64,000 bases of DNA from Falsiroseomonas sp051433165 (GTDB lineage Bacteria > Pseudomonadota > Alphaproteobacteria > Acetobacterales > Acetobacteraceae), in NCBI RefSeq assembly GCF_051433165.1, contig NZ_JBHMFS010000005.1:186001-250000 (forward strand), written 5' to 3'. The position numbers were made by a program, and so were the translations under genes. Shown one piece after another: positions 54,228 to 62,158 of the stretch. The notes beneath the pieces were generated by a model that was not told where the DNA came from, did not search any database, and worked only from the letters and a program-made list of their open reading frames with translations. Numbering within the stretch: the stretch's first letter is position 1; every line of letters begins with the position of its first letter.

Positions 54228-54735
54228 GATCCTGATCGCCCTTGGCGCCAACCTGCCCGGCCCGGATGGGCGGGATGCGCTGGAGACCTGCCGTGCCGCC
54301 GCGGCGCTGCTGGATACGTTGCCCGGACTGCGATTGCGGGCCCTGTCCCGCTGGTACGGCACCGCGCCGGTGCCGCCCAGCCCCGGCGTGCCGGATTACG
54401 TAAACGGCGTGGCGCGCCTCGCCCCGCACCCCGGCGCCGCGCCACCCGACCCGGCCGCGCTGCTGGCGGAATTGCAGCGAATCGAGCACCGCTTCGGCCG
54501 GGTGCGGCCCTATCCCAATGCACCGCGCACGCTGGACCTGGATTTGATCGACCTGGATGGTGCGCTGCGCGACGCACCGGACCCGATCCTGCCGCACCCG
54601 CGCGCCCATCTTCGCGCCTTCGTCTTGGCCCCGCTGGCCGATGTGGCGCCGGGCTGGGTGCATCCCCGGCTTGGTGTGACCGCGGCGGCTTTGCTGGGAA
54701 CCACTGACCAGGAGGGTGTCCGGGTTCTTGCGTAA
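54226..54735 (+). CDS. folK: 2-amino-4-hydroxy-6-hydroxymethyldihydropteridine pyrophosphokinase
   Basis: A 169-residue HPPK in folate synthesis. MILIALGANLPGPDGRDALE begins the fold, SRWYGTAPVPP forms a substrate loop, and the magnesium aspartates are in RTLDLDLIDLDG, followed by LPHPRAHLRAFVLAPLADVA. ATG at 54226 is the closest family start; ATG at 54214 adds four residues. folK upstream of rpoZ is a known alphaproteobacterial order. Confidence 0.92.
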   Translation: MILIALGANLPGPDGRDALETCRAAAALLDTLPGLRLRALSRWYGTAPVPPSPGVPDYVNGVARLAPHPGAAPPDPAALLAELQRIEHRFGRVRPYPNAPRTLDLDLIDLDGALRDAPDPILPHPRAHLRAFVLAPLADVAPGWVHPRLGVTAAALLGTTDQEGVRVLA

Positions 54736-54852
54736 TTGGCCCCGGCTGGCTACATGGAGCGTTCACCATAGGGTGGGGAGGGGAGTCCCGCGCGCAGTCG
54801 CCGCGCTTCGGGTTACCCGGACTATTCCCCCCGCATCGGGATTGGAGCCGCC

Positions 54853-55248
54853 ATGGCGCGCGTTACTGTCGAGGACTGCATCCTCCGCGTCCCCAACCGC
54901 TTCGAACTGGTCCTGCACGCGGCGCAGCGCGCCCGCAATGTCAGCCGGGGCGAGGAACTGACGGTCGAGCGGGACAATGACAAGAACCCCGTCGTCGCCC
55001 TGCGCGAGATCGCCGAGGGCACGGTCGACCTCGACCTGCTCCAGGCGGATCTGGTCAAGTCGCTCCAGCGCGCGCCGGAGCCGGAGCCGGCGGAGGAGGA
55101 GGTGCTCGACCTCATCGCCACCGACGAGAACATTTTCGGCGTCATGGACGTGAACGAGGAAGCGATCGGCGAGGGTGCCGGCCTGGAAGATCTCTCGCCC
55201 GACGATATCGAGGCGGCGATCGCTGCCGAACTCGGCGGAAAGCGCTGA
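54853..55248 (+). CDS. rpoZ: RNA polymerase omega subunit
   Basis: A 131-residue subunit: MARVTVEDCILRVPNRFELV, the conserved core AAQRARNVSRGEELTVERDNDKNPVVALREIAEG, then an acidic tail longer than in E. coli, as in other alphaproteobacteria. GGAG precedes the ATG. It is followed by the rsh gene whose product makes ppGpp, a ligand of the omega-containing site in polymerase. Confidence 0.95.
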   Translation: MARVTVEDCILRVPNRFELVLHAAQRARNVSRGEELTVERDNDKNPVVALREIAEGTVDLDLLQADLVKSLQRAPEPEPAEEEVLDLIATDENIFGVMDVNEEAIGEGAGLEDLSPDDIEAAIAAELGGKR

Positions 55249-55315
55249 CGCCAGGGCGAATGCGCAGCGGCGCTACCGCCGCCGCGCACCCGCCAACGGC
55301 CTCACGGGGCCGCGA

Positions 55316-57586
55316 ATGAACACGCCCGGCGATCCCCCCGCGGGTCTTTCGCTGGAGCCACCGCCGCCGGCGCCGGCCCTGCTGCCCGCCGGGTCTCCGC
55401 CGGCCGGCGAGACCATCGGCCAGGAACTTGCCCGCCTTGTCTCGGCCTATGCGCCGCGGGCGGATACCTCCCTCATCGAACGCGCCTGGGTCACCGCCTG
55501 CGCCGCGCATGAGGGGCAGAAGCGGGACAACGGCGACCCCTACATCATCCATCCCGTCGCCGTGGCCCGCACACTGGTGCAGTACCGGCTGGACGCGGCC
55601 TCCATCGCCACCGCGCTGCTGCATGACGTGGCGGAAGATACCAAGGTCGGACTGGCGGAGCTGGAAAAGCGCTTCGGCAAGGAAGTCGCCCGGCTGGTGG
55701 ATGGCGTCACCAAGCTGACCCGCCTCGAACTGCAATCCGAGCGCACCAAGCAGGCCGAGAATTTTCGGAAGCTGGTCCTGGCGATGTCGGAAGACATCCG
55801 GGTGCTGCTGGTGAAGCTGGCGGACCGTCTGCACAACATGCAAACGCTGCATTTCGTCCCGCAGGAAGCCCGCCGCCGCAAGACGGCGCGGGAGACCATG
55901 GAAATCTTCGCCCCGCTGGCGGAGCGCATCGGCATGGATGCGCTGAAGACTGAGCTGGAGACGCTCGCCTTCCGCGAGCTGGAGCCGGATGCCAGCCAGT
56001 CCATCGTCGCCCGCCGTGGCTTCCTCTATGGCCAGGGCGCCGACCTGATCGTCGAGATCCGGGAGGATCTGAAGCGGGTGCTGGAGGAAGCTGGCATCAA
56101 CCTGCTGGAGCTGACGGGGCGGGAGAAGTCGCCCTATGCCATCTGGCTGAAGATGCACGGCAAGAGCATCGAGTTCGAGCAGCTCTCGGACATCATGGCC
56201 TTCCGCGTCATCGTCCCGGACCAGGCCGCCTGCTACCAGGCGCTCGGGGTGCTGCATTCGGCCTATCGGGTCGTGCCCGGGCGGTTCAAGGACTACATCT
56301 CGACGCCGAAGACCAACGGCTACCAGTCCATCCACACCGGCCTGACGGTACCGGAACGCCGCAACGCCAAGATCGAGGTGCAGATCCGCACGCGGGAGAT
56401 GCATGAGGTCGCCGAATACGGCGTCGCGGCGCACTGGATCTACAAGCAGGGCGGCGAGGCCGCGCGCGACCAGCAGAAATTCCCCTGGGTGAAGGCGCTG
56501 CTGGAAATCCTGGAACAGGCCAGCGAGCCGCAGGAATTCCTCGACGCCACGCGCCTCGAACTGCACCGGGACGAGGTGTTCTGCTTCACCCCGAAGGGCG
56601 AGCTCATCGCGCTGCCGCGGGGTTCGACCTGCGTCGATTTCGCCTATCAGGTGCACAGCCAGGTCGGTGACCAATGCGTCGGCGCCAAGATCAACGGCCA
56701 GATCAAGCCGCTGCGCACGCCGCTGGAAAACGGCGACCAGGTGGAGATCATCACCGCGCGCGGCGGCACGCCGAACCCGCAATGGGCGCGCTTCGTCGTC
56801 ACCGGCAAGGCGCGCGCGCGCATCCGCCGCTTCGTCCATGCCGAACAGCGCCAGCAGCAGCAGCAGGAAGGCCGCGCCGCGATCGCCAAGGTGTTCCGGG
56901 CGGAGGGCGTGGAATTCTCCGAGAAGCAGATGGACCCAGCGCTGAAGGCGCTGAAGCAATCGAGCTTCGAGGAATTGTGCCTGGTGGTCGCCGCCGGCGC
57001 CGTCTCGGCCAAGGATGTGCTGCACGCCATCTACCCGGAACTGCGGGGCCCGCCGCGGGCGGCCGATTCGCTGCCCCTCGCAAGGTCACGCCCGCGCGCC
57101 GTGCCGCTGGCCAAGGGCGGCTTCAAGCGCGACGTCACCATGGGCATCACCGGCCTGGTGGCGGGGATGGAGGTGCATTTCGCCGGCTGCTGCCACCCGC
57201 TGCCGGGTGACCGCATCCTGGGCATCGTCACCACGGGCAAGGGCGTGACCGTCCACAAGACGGATTGCCACAACCTGTCCGGCTTCGCCGAAAGCCCGGA
57301 GCGCTTCATCGACATCGACTGGGATTACGGCGGCGGCGTCGGCGTGGCGCATACCGGGCGGATCGAGGTGGTCACCGCCAATGACCGCGGCGCGCTGTCC
57401 GCCGTGACGGATGCGATTGCGCGCCAGGACGGCGCCATCGAGAACCTCCGCATCGTCCATCGCGGCCCGGATTTCCAGGAGATCGCGGTGGATGTGGAGG
57501 TGCAGGACCTCCGCCACCTGTCCAACATCATTGCCGCCTTGCGGGCGCTGCAGGGCGTGGCGCAGGTCGAGCGGTCGAAGGGTTAG
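55316..57586 (+). CDS. relA: Bifunctional (p)ppGpp synthetase/hydrolase (RSH)
   Basis: A 756-residue Rel/SpoT protein. The hydrolase HD domain is intact (HDVAEDT, HD at residues 103-104). The synthetase domain has FKDYISTPKTNGYQSIHTGL preceded by R, giving the RXKD form typical of bifunctional enzymes rather than the EXDD of E. coli RelA. TGS (about 450-515), a Zn/conserved-cysteine region (FAGCCHPLPGDRILGIVTTG) and a C-terminal ACT domain (IEVVTANDRGALSAVTDAIA) follow. A Pro/Ala N-terminal stretch of about 30 residues precedes the HD domain. It adjoins rpoZ. Confidence 0.94.
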   Translation: MNTPGDPPAGLSLEPPPPAPALLPAGSPPAGETIGQELARLVSAYAPRADTSLIERAWVTACAAHEGQKRDNGDPYIIHPVAVARTLVQYRLDAASIATALLHDVAEDTKVGLAELEKRFGKEVARLVDGVTKLTRLELQSERTKQAENFRKLVLAMSEDIRVLLVKLADRLHNMQTLHFVPQEARRRKTARETMEIFAPLAERIGMDALKTELETLAFRELEPDASQSIVARRGFLYGQGADLIVEIREDLKRVLEEAGINLLELTGREKSPYAIWLKMHGKSIEFEQLSDIMAFRVIVPDQAACYQALGVLHSAYRVVPGRFKDYISTPKTNGYQSIHTGLTVPERRNAKIEVQIRTREMHEVAEYGVAAHWIYKQGGEAARDQQKFPWVKALLEILEQASEPQEFLDATRLELHRDEVFCFTPKGELIALPRGSTCVDFAYQVHSQVGDQCVGAKINGQIKPLRTPLENGDQVEIITARGGTPNPQWARFVVTGKARARIRRFVHAEQRQQQQQEGRAAIAKVFRAEGVEFSEKQMDPALKALKQSSFEELCLVVAAGAVSAKDVLHAIYPELRGPPRAADSLPLARSRPRAVPLAKGGFKRDVTMGITGLVAGMEVHFAGCCHPLPGDRILGIVTTGKGVTVHKTDCHNLSGFAESPERFIDIDWDYGGGVGVAHTGRIEVVTANDRGALSAVTDAIARQDGAIENLRIVHRGPDFQEIAVDVEVQDLRHLSNIIAALRALQGVAQVERSKG

Positions 57587-57595
57587 CGCGACTTC

Positions 57596-58018
57596 ATGAT
57601 CATCGGCCTGGGCAGCGACATCATCGACATCCGCCGGATCGAGCGGGTGATGGCCAAGTACGGCGACCGTTTCCTTGCCCGCATCTACACCCCGGCGGAG
57701 CGCGCGAAGGCCGAACGGCGCACCGAAAAGATCCGCGCCGCCACCTACGCCAAGCGCTATGCGGCGAAAGAGGCGGCCTCCAAGGCGCTCGGCACCGGCT
57801 TCCGGGCGGGCGTCTTTTGGCGCGACCTGGGGGTGGTCAACCTGTCCTCCGGCCAGCCCACCCTGCGGATGACGGGCGGTGCCGCGGCGCGGCTGGCGGC
57901 GATCACCCCCCCGGGCCATGGCGCCCATGTGGCGCTGACCATGACGGATGAGTTCCCCTATGCGCAGGCCATGGTCATCATCACGGCGGTGCCGCTGCCG
58001 CGCATGATGCCGGCGTAA
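57596..58018 (+). CDS. acpS: Holo-[acyl-carrier-protein] synthase
   Basis: A 140-residue phosphopantetheinyl transferase activating ACP for fatty-acid synthesis. IIGLGSDIIDIRRIERVM carries the magnesium aspartate, and KRYAAKEAASKALGTGF the catalytic block. It lies nine bases after rsh. Confidence 0.95.
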   Translation: MIIGLGSDIIDIRRIERVMAKYGDRFLARIYTPAERAKAERRTEKIRAATYAKRYAAKEAASKALGTGFRAGVFWRDLGVVNLSSGQPTLRMTGGAAARLAAITPPGHGAHVALTMTDEFPYAQAMVIITAVPLPRMMPA

Positions 58019-58123
58019 CGGCACGTTCCTTGACAGGCCCCATCGCCTCGCGCTCTATCCCGCCCGTAGAGACGCGTCCGGCATTTGGGGCGTCCGTTGA
58101 GGATGCCCGCGCAAATTCCCTCC

Positions 58124-58876
58124 ATGGCCAAACATAAGTCGGGCGGCTGGCTCGAATCCATCAAGACGGTGGTTTATGCCGGGCTGATTGCCATCGGCAT
58201 CCGCACCGTTGCGTTCGAGCCCTTCAACATCCCGTCCGGCAGCATGATCCCCACGCTGCTGGTGGGGGATTACCTGTTCGTCTCGAAGTATTCCTACGGC
58301 TATTCGCGGCATTCCATGCCGTTCAGCCCGAACCTGTTCGACGGCCGCATCCTTGGCAGCCTGCCGCAGCGCGGCGACGTGGCGGTGTTCAAGCTGCCGC
58401 GGGACAATGCCACCGACTACATCAAGCGCATCATCGGCCTGCCCGGGGACCGCATCCAGGTCCGCGCCGGCGTGCTGCACCTGAACGGCCAGGCGGTGCG
58501 GCGCGAGCTGATCGGGCCCTTCACGGTGGAAGGCGACGGGCCCCGCCTGGTGGTGCGCGAATACCGCGAAATCCTGCCGCCGCAGCCGGGCGTCGAGTCG
58601 CATGCCCACAACATCCTCGAAATGTCGGACGACCAGCCCTTCGACAACACCTCGGAATACGTCGTGCCGGCCGGCCATGTCTTCGCCATGGGTGACAACC
58701 GCGACAACAGCCTGGACAGCCGGGCACAGAATGCGGTGGGCTTCATCCCGGTCGAAAACCTGGTGGGCCGCGCGGAGTTCATCTTCTTCTCCGTCGATGG
58801 CTCCGCCCGTTGGTGGGAGGTATGGGGCTGGCCAACGGCAATCCGCTGGAGCCGCCTGCTCAGCGCGGTGCGGTGA
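58124..58876 (+). CDS. lepB: Signal peptidase I
   Basis: A 250-residue inner-membrane protease with one N-terminal helix (IKTVVYAGLIAIGIRTVAF). The catalytic serine is in IPSGSMIPTLLVGDYLFV and the lysine in DYIKRIIGLPGDRI; GHVFAMGDNRDNSLDSR is the conserved box E. The ATG at 58124 is preferred; 58103 (MPAQIPS) also fits. Its stop overlaps the rnc GTG start by three bases within GTGA. Confidence 0.94.
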   Translation: MAKHKSGGWLESIKTVVYAGLIAIGIRTVAFEPFNIPSGSMIPTLLVGDYLFVSKYSYGYSRHSMPFSPNLFDGRILGSLPQRGDVAVFKLPRDNATDYIKRIIGLPGDRIQVRAGVLHLNGQAVRRELIGPFTVEGDGPRLVVREYREILPPQPGVESHAHNILEMSDDQPFDNTSEYVVPAGHVFAMGDNRDNSLDSRAQNAVGFIPVENLVGRAEFIFFSVDGSARWWEVWGWPTAIRWSRLLSAVR

Positions 58877-59694
58877 ACCCTTCCGAGGACGGTCCGGCCG
58901 GGTCGCTGCGCGACCGGATGGACGAGGCGCTGCGCCTGGAACGCAGCCAGCGCCGGCGGGTGAAGGTGCAGGCGAAACGGGCGGAGGTGGCCGAGACCAC
59001 CCGCAGCGCGCATGACGCCGCACTGACCAGCTTCGCCGCCACCCTGCCGCACCACTTCGCCCGGCCGGAATTGCTGGTGGAGGCGCTGACCCATCGCTCC
59101 TCCGCCGACCCGAACCGCCAGCAGCTCGACAGCAATGAAAGGCTGGAATTCCTGGGCGACCGGGTGCTGGCGCTGATCATGGCCGAATGGCTGGCGGAGC
59201 GGTTTCCGCAGGAGCGGGAAGGGGCGCTGGGTAAGCGGCTGGGCGCGCTGGTCTCGGCCGAGACGCTCGGCCGCGTGGCGGAACGCATGGGCCTTGGCGC
59301 AGCACTGCGGGTGCCGCCCGGCGAACAGCGGGCCGGGGTGATGGCGCGGCAATCCGTGGTGGCGGATGCGCTGGAGGCGCTGCTCGGCGCGTTGTATGTG
59401 GATGGCGGTCTGGATGCCGCCCGGGCGCTGATCCGGCGGGAATGGGAATCGCTGCTGGAGGTTTCCTCCCGCCCGCCTTCCTCGCCGAAAAGCCGGCTGC
59501 AGGAATGGACGCTGGGGCGAGCGCTCGGACTGCCGGACTATGTGCTGGTCTCCACCAGCGGCCCGCCGCATGCGCCCGTGTTTCTGGTGCGCGCCGTGGC
59601 GGCGGGGCGGGAGGCGGAGGCGACAGGCGACAACAAGCGGGCCGCGGAACAGGCGGCGGCTGAACAACTTTTGCAGGTATTGGGCGCGGCATGA
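58873..59694 (+). CDS. rnc: Ribonuclease III with N-terminal extension
   Basis: A 273-residue dsRNA endonuclease. The catalytic domain has the signature NERLEFLGDRVLALIMAEWL and the second acidic block DALEALLGALYVDGG. The dsRNA-binding domain (about 200-270) starts SPKSRLQEWTLGRALGLPDY and contains DNKRAAEQAAAEQLL. The first 50 residues are a charged extension (DRMDEALRLERSQRRRVKVQ) not found in typical enzymes; starting at ATG 58918 would remove 15 of them. Coupled to lepB and to era by 4-base overlaps. Confidence 0.92.
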   Translation: MNPSEDGPAGSLRDRMDEALRLERSQRRRVKVQAKRAEVAETTRSAHDAALTSFAATLPHHFARPELLVEALTHRSSADPNRQQLDSNERLEFLGDRVLALIMAEWLAERFPQEREGALGKRLGALVSAETLGRVAERMGLGAALRVPPGEQRAGVMARQSVVADALEALLGALYVDGGLDAARALIRREWESLLEVSSRPPSSPKSRLQEWTLGRALGLPDYVLVSTSGPPHAPVFLVRAVAAGREAEATGDNKRAAEQAAAEQLLQVLGAA

Positions 59695-60617
59695 GCGAGA
59701 CGGAAACCCCCATCGAGGCTGAAGGCCCGCGCCGTTGCGGGCTGGTGGCCATTGTGGGTGCGCCGAACGCGGGCAAGTCCACGCTGGTGAATGCGCTGAC
59801 GGGGACCAAGGTCTCGATCGTCTCGCCCAAGCCGCAGACCACGCGCTTCCGCATCCGCGCCGTGGTCATGCAGGGCCAGGCGCAGATCATCCTGGTGGAC
59901 ACGCCCGGCATCTTCGCCCCCCGCCGCCGGCTGGACCGTGCCATGGTCGCCGCCGCCTGGGGTGGCGCGCAGGATGCGGACCTCGCCGTGCTCATCGTCG
60001 ATGCCCGCGCCGGGCTGACGGATGAGGTGCGCCAGATCACCGAGAAGCTGAAGAAGGGCGGCCGGCGGGCGATGCTGCTGCTCAACAAGGCGGATCTGGT
60101 GGATCCGACCCGGTTGCTGCCGCTGTCGCGCGACCTGAACGAGATCCTGCCCTTTGCCGAGACTTTCATGGTCTCCGCCCTGAAGGGCCGGGGTCTCGAC
60201 AAGGTGCTGGCCGTGCTGGCCAACAGCCTGCCGGAAGGCCCGTGGCTGTTCCCGGAGGACGATCTTTCCGACCTGCCGCAGCGCATGTTGGCCGCCGAGA
60301 TCGTGCGCGAACAGGTGCTGCGCCAGACGCATGAGGAAGTGCCCCACCACGCGACGGTGGAGACGGAAAGCTGGGCAGAGCGCAAGGATGGCAGCGCCCG
60401 GATCGACGTGACCATCTACGTCACCCGCGCCACCCAGAAAGCTATCCTGATCGGCGATGGCGGCGCCAAGATCAAATCCATCGGCCAGACCGCGCGGCGC
60501 GAACTGGAGGCGCTGCTGGAGCGGCGCATCCATCTGTTCGTCAACGTCAAGGAACGCGCCGGCTGGGACGAGGAACGCGGCCGCATCCGCGCGCTGGGGC
60601 TCGACGACCCGGGCTGA
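59691..60617 (+). CDS. era: GTPase Era
   Basis: A 308-residue GTPase for 16S rRNA maturation and 30S assembly. G1 GAPNAGKSTLVNAL, G2 region QTTRFRIRAV, G3 DTPGI, G4 NKAD and G5-like SALKG are present, followed by the KH domain with LIGDGGAKIKSIGQTARREL. Its stop abuts the convergent gene's stop in TGATCA. Confidence 0.96.
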   Translation: MSETETPIEAEGPRRCGLVAIVGAPNAGKSTLVNALTGTKVSIVSPKPQTTRFRIRAVVMQGQAQIILVDTPGIFAPRRRLDRAMVAAAWGGAQDADLAVLIVDARAGLTDEVRQITEKLKKGGRRAMLLLNKADLVDPTRLLPLSRDLNEILPFAETFMVSALKGRGLDKVLAVLANSLPEGPWLFPEDDLSDLPQRMLAAEIVREQVLRQTHEEVPHHATVETESWAERKDGSARIDVTIYVTRATQKAILIGDGGAKIKSIGQTARRELEALLERRIHLFVNVKERAGWDEERGRIRALGLDDPG

Positions 60618-61289
60618 TCAGGCGGCCGGTGCCTGGGCCGCACTATGCTCCGCCCGGTGCGCCCGAAGGTCCAGCACCAGCTTCAGCACCACCAGCAAGG
60701 CCAGCAGCGCCGAAGGCGAACCCAACGCCATGGTCACGGCGCCGCCCAGGATGATGACCAGGTGCAGCACGATGATACGCGGATAGGGCTGCTTCATCAG
60801 GCTGATGGCATCCGCCTGCCGCCATTCGCCCTGGCCCAGATAATTCACCACGAGTGAGAACAGGTGGCTGGCCAGCAGGGCCAGCATCGCCCAGCGCAGC
60901 CCGTCCGGCGCCAGCAGGAAGGCCAGCGCCCCACCCAGTTCCTGCCCCGTCGGCCCCAGCATGCCGACCACGAACTGGCCGTGCACGAAGGTGAACAGCC
61001 CGTAGTGCAGGGTGAAGAACCCCATCACCAGGGCCATCGGCCAGAGGCGCTTCAGCACCATCAGGCTGCCCATCCGCAGCAGCACCATCACGCCGATGAC
61101 GATGTTTTCCGCCCAGAACAGCAACACGATCTCATAGACCGACCAGTAGCCCAGCAGCACCCCGCCCAGCGGCACCAGATTGGCCAGCACCAGCGCGGCG
61201 GAGGAGGCCATCAGCGGCACGGTCACCGCGCCGATCATCGCGGCGGCGCCCTTCGGATTGGCCCGCGCCGCCGTGGGGGGTTTCGTCAA
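60618..61289 (-). CDS. Membrane protein of the DUF6498 type
   Basis: A 223-residue integral membrane protein with about six helices. GGVLLGYWSVYEIVLLFWAE and a helix with MGFFTLHYGLFTFVHGQFVV are conserved in the DUF6498 group, whose function is unknown. The start is the first of two ATGs near 61289/61238. It is convergent with era and divergent from recO. Confidence 0.7.
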   Translation of the reverse strand: MTKPPTAARANPKGAAAMIGAVTVPLMASSAALVLANLVPLGGVLLGYWSVYEIVLLFWAENIVIGVMVLLRMGSLMVLKRLWPMALVMGFFTLHYGLFTFVHGQFVVGMLGPTGQELGGALAFLLAPDGLRWAMLALLASHLFSLVVNYLGQGEWRQADAISLMKQPYPRIIVLHLVIILGGAVTMALGSPSALLALLVVLKLVLDLRAHRAEHSAAQAPAA

Positions 61290-61346
61290 TGGTTTCTCCC
61301 GCGCCTGCCGCTTTTCAGTCTCTCACCAAGCGCCCACCTTATTGGC

Positions 61347-62081
61347 GTGAGCATCGAATGGACCGCCCCGGCAATCATCCTCGACATCCGCCCGCATGGC
61401 GAGGGTGGCGTCATCGCGACGCTGCTGACGGAGGAACACGGCCGCCATGCGGGGCTTGCCAAGGGCGGTGCCTCCCGCGGCCAATCGGCGCTGTGGCAGC
61501 CGGGCAATCTGGTGGAGGCGCGCTGGGTGGCGCGGCTGCCGGAACAACTCGGCGCGCTGAGCGCGGAACTGGTGCACCCCGCCGCGGCACTGGCGATGGA
61601 AGACCCGCTGGCGCTCGCCGCACTGCGTTCCGCCTGTGCTGTGGCGGAATCGGCGCTGCCGGAGCGGGAGGCGCATCCGCGCATCTTCCACGGCCTGGTC
61701 GCCTTCATCGCCACCCTGGCGCGCGGCACCGAACTGGCGCTGCCGGATCTGGTGCGGTGGGAGGCGGAATTGCTGGCGGATCTCGGCTATGGGCTGGATT
61801 TCTCGGCCTGTGCGGTCACCGGCAGCCGGGAGGATCTGGCCTTCGTCTCCCCGCGTTCCGCCCGCGCCGTCTCTTCCGCCGGCGCTGGGGAATGGCGCGA
61901 GCGGCTGCTGCCGCTGCCCGCCTTCCTGCTCGGCCAGGGGCCGTCCGGGCCGCTGGATTGGGCGGCGGGACTGCGGCTGACCGGGCATTTCCTGGCCCGC
62001 GACGTGTACGGGGTGCATAATCGCGGCTTGCCCGCGGCGCGGGACCTGCTGACGGATCGGGTCGCTGGCCTGGCTGCCTGA
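61347..62081 (+). CDS. recO: DNA repair protein RecO
   Basis: A 244-residue recombination mediator that loads RecA with RecR at gaps. An OB-fold N terminus (WTAPAIILDIRPHGEGGVIA, then LTEEHGRHAGLAKGGAS) and a helical C-terminal domain with LDFSACAVTGSREDLAFVSP are typical. GTG at 61347 (VSIEWTAP) is the only credible start. It follows the era cluster, as in other alphaproteobacteria. Confidence 0.93.
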   Translation: MSIEWTAPAIILDIRPHGEGGVIATLLTEEHGRHAGLAKGGASRGQSALWQPGNLVEARWVARLPEQLGALSAELVHPAAALAMEDPLALAALRSACAVAESALPEREAHPRIFHGLVAFIATLARGTELALPDLVRWEAELLADLGYGLDFSACAVTGSREDLAFVSPRSARAVSSAGAGEWRERLLPLPAFLLGQGPSGPLDWAAGLRLTGHFLARDVYGVHNRGLPAARDLLTDRVAGLAA

Positions 62082-62158
62082 GGCCGGCCGGGTCGGCTTA
62101 ACCTAGTCATTACTCACATGTCGCATGCTGAACCGGTCTCCTGAACGGACCGACCACC

